Shown: positions 61,001 through 64,000 of the stretch, one piece after another
Layout of the letters: each line of letters begins with the position of its first letter
How positions within the stretch are numbered: the first letter of the stretch is position 1
NCBI RefSeq assembly: GCF_905475345.1
Contig: NC_066597.1
Coordinates: forward strand, 1,287,501-1,351,500
Reading direction: 5' to 3'
DNA from: Vespula vulgaris
Taxonomy: Eukaryota; Arthropoda; Insecta; Hymenoptera; Vespidae
Length of the DNA: 64,000 nt
Notes under the pieces: generated by a model
What the model was told of the DNA's origin: nothing
The model's input: the letters and a program-made list of their open reading frames with translations, nothing else
Databases searched by the model: none
Made by a program: the position numbers and the translations under genes

Positions 61001-64000
61001 GAAAAATCTTAAAACAAAAATGTACAATGGGGTATCATCCACGTTACTGATGACAAATGCGTTCGATCAAAATTTTCAGGAATTATATATAAAAACGCTC
61101 GAAGTTGATTCCCTTCATGTAGAATATATTAATGGCATTCCTATATCCGAATTTGCTATGAAATCACGTGAAAATGTTATCAGTGGTATCCTATTATGAT
61201 TTTTATTTCAATGAGTACATATAAAAGATATTTGTTAGATTTTTATGAGAGAAATTATATTTACAGGTGAAGTGATATTAGATAAGATGGAAGTAACAGA
61301 AATGCTTATTATGGATTCAGATGCAAAAATGTCAATTATTCCGCCGTCTCAAATTTATGATAGCGTGGTAATATCAGGTGACATCGCAGTAAAAAAAATT
61401 GATTTTGAAGAAAATGGAAAATTAATTATGGATAATTTAAAAGTTAAACCAAGAGAGATTTTCCATAACATGTGGACAAAATCGACCGATCAAACAATTC
61501 GAAATGACGTTTCACTCGATTTCGGTGTAACTATCGATCGATTAGAAACTAAATACTTGAATGGTTTTACCGAGGAAGAATTCTTATACACCACAGTCGA
61601 AAAGATTCCGTCGATTTTCACAAATCTTCATTTTAAAAATCTACATATCAACGATGTCTTTCACGTGAACGAAACAAAATTAAATAGCATCGATGTTCAT
61701 CAAGATCGTATTATAATCCGCGGTGATTTACATGTCCAAAAATTACAATTACATCATTTGATAACCGATTATTATAACAATATATCCGTCGATATAATTT
61801 TGAATAACACTGGAAATCTGAAATTGTCGGAGGACATTAATCTTCCTGCAATTTCAGTAGAACGTGCAATCGTACGTGAATTCAATCTTGAATTTCTCAA
61901 TGATCGAGCAGTTTCTCCTTATTTAAAAATACCGATCAAGGTAAACGAAACAGAATTGATCAGAACACCGAAATTTCGTGCTGAAGAAATCACGATCGAA
62001 AATTTTAATGGAAAAAATATCTCGTATTTGATCGAATTGGAAAATGTAACAATCGCTGATATCATGGAAGAAATCATTATTGAAAATGATCTAGTATTAA
62101 GCGAGGAATTGGAAGTGATTAGAATAGCTAATTACTCAGCTGAAATGTATTTGAAAAAAATAGCATTGCAAAATATATCATTGCCGACAGGAATGATGGA
62201 AGAATTAATTGTACAGAACATAACGATGGATTTTTTAGAGGGTTTCAGAGTCGATACACTTCCTTCGAGTATTTTTTCAAAGATAGGTTCACAAAAAATA
62301 CCAGGAAGATTTACGTTCCACACGATTCGTGCAGATAATATGGAAGCTAATTATATTAATGGACTGGACACTTCGAAATTGATGTGGATAGATGAACCTC
62401 TTATTTTTGAAGGAAATGTAACATTTACGGATCTCTTCGTTGATAATGATGTTAGTGTAGGAAGTTTGAATGGTTATGATACTCAACAGGTAAAAAATAT
62501 AAAATAATATAAATTATCTTTAAAAAATAATTTCTAAGTATCTTCTTCGATATTTTTAGTTATACCAAAGCCCCATCTCTTTAACTTCTACAAACTTACA
62601 TAATTTGAGCGTGTCTGGACATATTTCATGGGAAAATTCTAATCAATCCACTGAATCGTTATCACATTTATTCGAAAAAGCACTTAGGAAAGATACACCG
62701 CAAGAAATTGTGGGTAATGTAACTTTCATAAAACATTTACGTACTTCGTTCTTTATAGGAGATATTGAAGGTATAGATGAGATTAGAAATATCATAGAAG
62801 ATGCTGTATTCGAAAATTCGGAGAAAATTGTTTTGAGTGGACAAAAAGTTTTCCAAAATAATTTAACGATGAATACTTTGAAGACACAAGACGTGATCGA
62901 TATAGTAACGATTAATGGAATAAATATCATTGAATTAAATGCCTCGGTTGTTAATAAATATGAAAAAAATATTGTAACAGGACCGATTGAGTTTTTAAAC
63001 GAAGTCATAATCGATAATCTCGTTTTCAACGATACTCTTCACGATACGTTGAATACGGATTTGGTTCTTTCTAATCAAATATTACCGAATAATACATATA
63101 TAAAAAATCTCGTTGTTATTGGAGATATTTTTTTGAAGAGGATCGATGACGTTGATTTTAATGAATTCGTAGAGAATCGTGTAACGCTTAGCAAAGATCA
63201 TGTTATATCTTCTGATATACAATTTCAAGGCCGAGTTGAAGTAACAGGTATATATACATATCACATTATTATATTATTGCATTAATACATTAGAGTATAT
63301 CACCTTATTCTTATCAATGTTTAGGAAATGCTATGATAAAGAAGATCAATGGTATTGATACTTCTGATCTAGTTATAAATTCATTACAAACAACCCAAAT
63401 TATTTCTGGTAAAAAAACTTATATAAATGACTTAAAAGTGAATAATAATGTCGAGATTCCATTGATAAATGGTATCAACTTAAACGAGGAATTCTCTAAC
63501 AGTGTTTTGAACGATGAAAACGTAATAATCACCGGAGACCTCGTAAGTTCGATTGAGATTTAATATAATTCTTGATAATTTTATTAAATCGTACTTTTTT
63601 TCTTAGATCTTTCAATCGCATGTAGATATTCCAAAAAACATAATCGTTTCTGGATTAGTAAACGGTGTAAACGTAAGTGATTTAGTCAACGATTTGGATC
63701 ATTTAGAAAATCATAGCATATCTGCTTTGAAAGAAAATACAGCGTTTATCGAACATGCTATTTTAAACGAAACTTCTATTATAAAATCTTTACCAAGTGT
63801 TTTTGCATATTTGGAAGAAGAAGATCGTTTGAAGATCGAAGTACCGACAGTTAAAAAGATCGACGTAGTTATGTTTGACTCGATCTTAAAATTAAATATG
63901 TATGCTGAACAAAATGGCAGCTTTTGTGGATTACCAGAGAAGTGTTCCTGTCCATTGCAATACGTTGCTGAATTAACAAAAAATGATAGTCGTGTTTGGC
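58090..64000 (+). CDS. large secreted protein: beta-propeller-like N part plus beta-strand repeats (partial, runs off the window)
   Basis: At least 1,547 residues; the 3' end lies outside. Fourteen exons with consistent phases: 58090-58110, 58191-58326, 58413-58627, 58711-58898, 59195-59490, 59582-59685, 59761-59968, 60040-60579, 60666-60863, 60973-61185, 61267-62489, 62560-63247, 63325-63542 and 63607 to the edge. A signal peptide (LNYFLFAILFGSIVQRGKCS) shows secretion. Residues ~50-400 contain WD/aromatic strands (YHWAGTYMDIY; SVYLWDGTELLKW; TYFIVAHN; GLYFVEIWDL) reminiscent of EAR-type propeller blades. From about 420 onward ~40-residue units repeat: a V/I-x-G strand, a short strand, then an I/LNG-hydrophobic-D/N turn (YINGIPISEF, LNGYDTQQ, INGIDTSDL, INGINLNEE, VNGVNVSDL). 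CGIP (~570) and CGLPEKCSCP (~1530) mark cysteine sites. Extracellular structural role inferred; large eggshell proteins such as Nasrat/Polehole are one possibility, unverified. Confidence 0.7.
60880..60962 (+). repeat. perfect intronic tandem duplication, about 41 bp
   Basis: A T-run followed by 'taattaattaatttctcg' and 'aatgataataagt' occurs twice head to tail without substitutions, inside an intron of the secreted repeat gene. Recent duplication or assembly artefact. Confidence 0.8.

Overview
The window is eukaryotic nuclear DNA, most likely from an insect. AT-rich intergenic DNA is dense in microsatellites, the genes are split by short AT-rich introns with GT-AG borders, and a cuticle-type chitin-binding protein is present. 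A hymenopteran fits best, but that is an impression and not a proof. No rRNA, tRNA, CRISPR array, prokaryotic operon or intact transposon was recognised. Every multi-exon model below was built by hand: splice borders were read from the sequence and codon phase was checked across each junction.

Layout. Bases 1-15,000 hold no gene I can support. They are packed with simple repeats, long polypurine tracts and two families of degenerate tandem duplications. At 15.0-16.6 kb there is a single-exon NXF-family mRNA export gene (+). From 16.6 to 24.5 kb is intergenic DNA with one small MITE-like element. At 24.6-27.2 kb is a secreted one-domain (CBM14) chitin-binding protein (+). DENND10 (-, 28.2-29.6 kb) and SERAC1 (+, 30.1-33.6 kb) form a divergent pair. 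A mucin-like membrane protein with a SEA domain follows (-, 34.1-39.6 kb). TCERG1, with three WW and six FF domains, occupies 41.4-50.5 kb (-). A 230-aa unrecognised gene (-, 50.9-52.0 kb) diverges from COA8 (+, 52.4-53.0 kb). A 624-aa coiled-coil protein (-, 53.2-56.1 kb) diverges from an unrecognised 370-aa membrane protein (+, 56.4-57.7 kb). The right edge holds the first 1,547 residues of a large secreted, repeat-built protein (+, 58.1 kb to the window end).

Function. The recognised genes are mostly single-copy housekeeping genes: transcription elongation/splicing (TCERG1), mRNA export (NXF), endosomal trafficking (DENND10), mitochondrial lipid remodelling (SERAC1) and cytochrome c oxidase maintenance (COA8). 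They form no pathway together; the visible organisation is three head-to-head gene pairs with short shared promoters. The extracellular-matrix genes are the chitin-binding protein, the SEA mucin and the 58-64 kb protein. The least described parts are the 58-64 kb secreted repeat protein, the 56.4-57.7 kb membrane protein, the 53-56 kb coiled-coil protein and the 230-aa gene.
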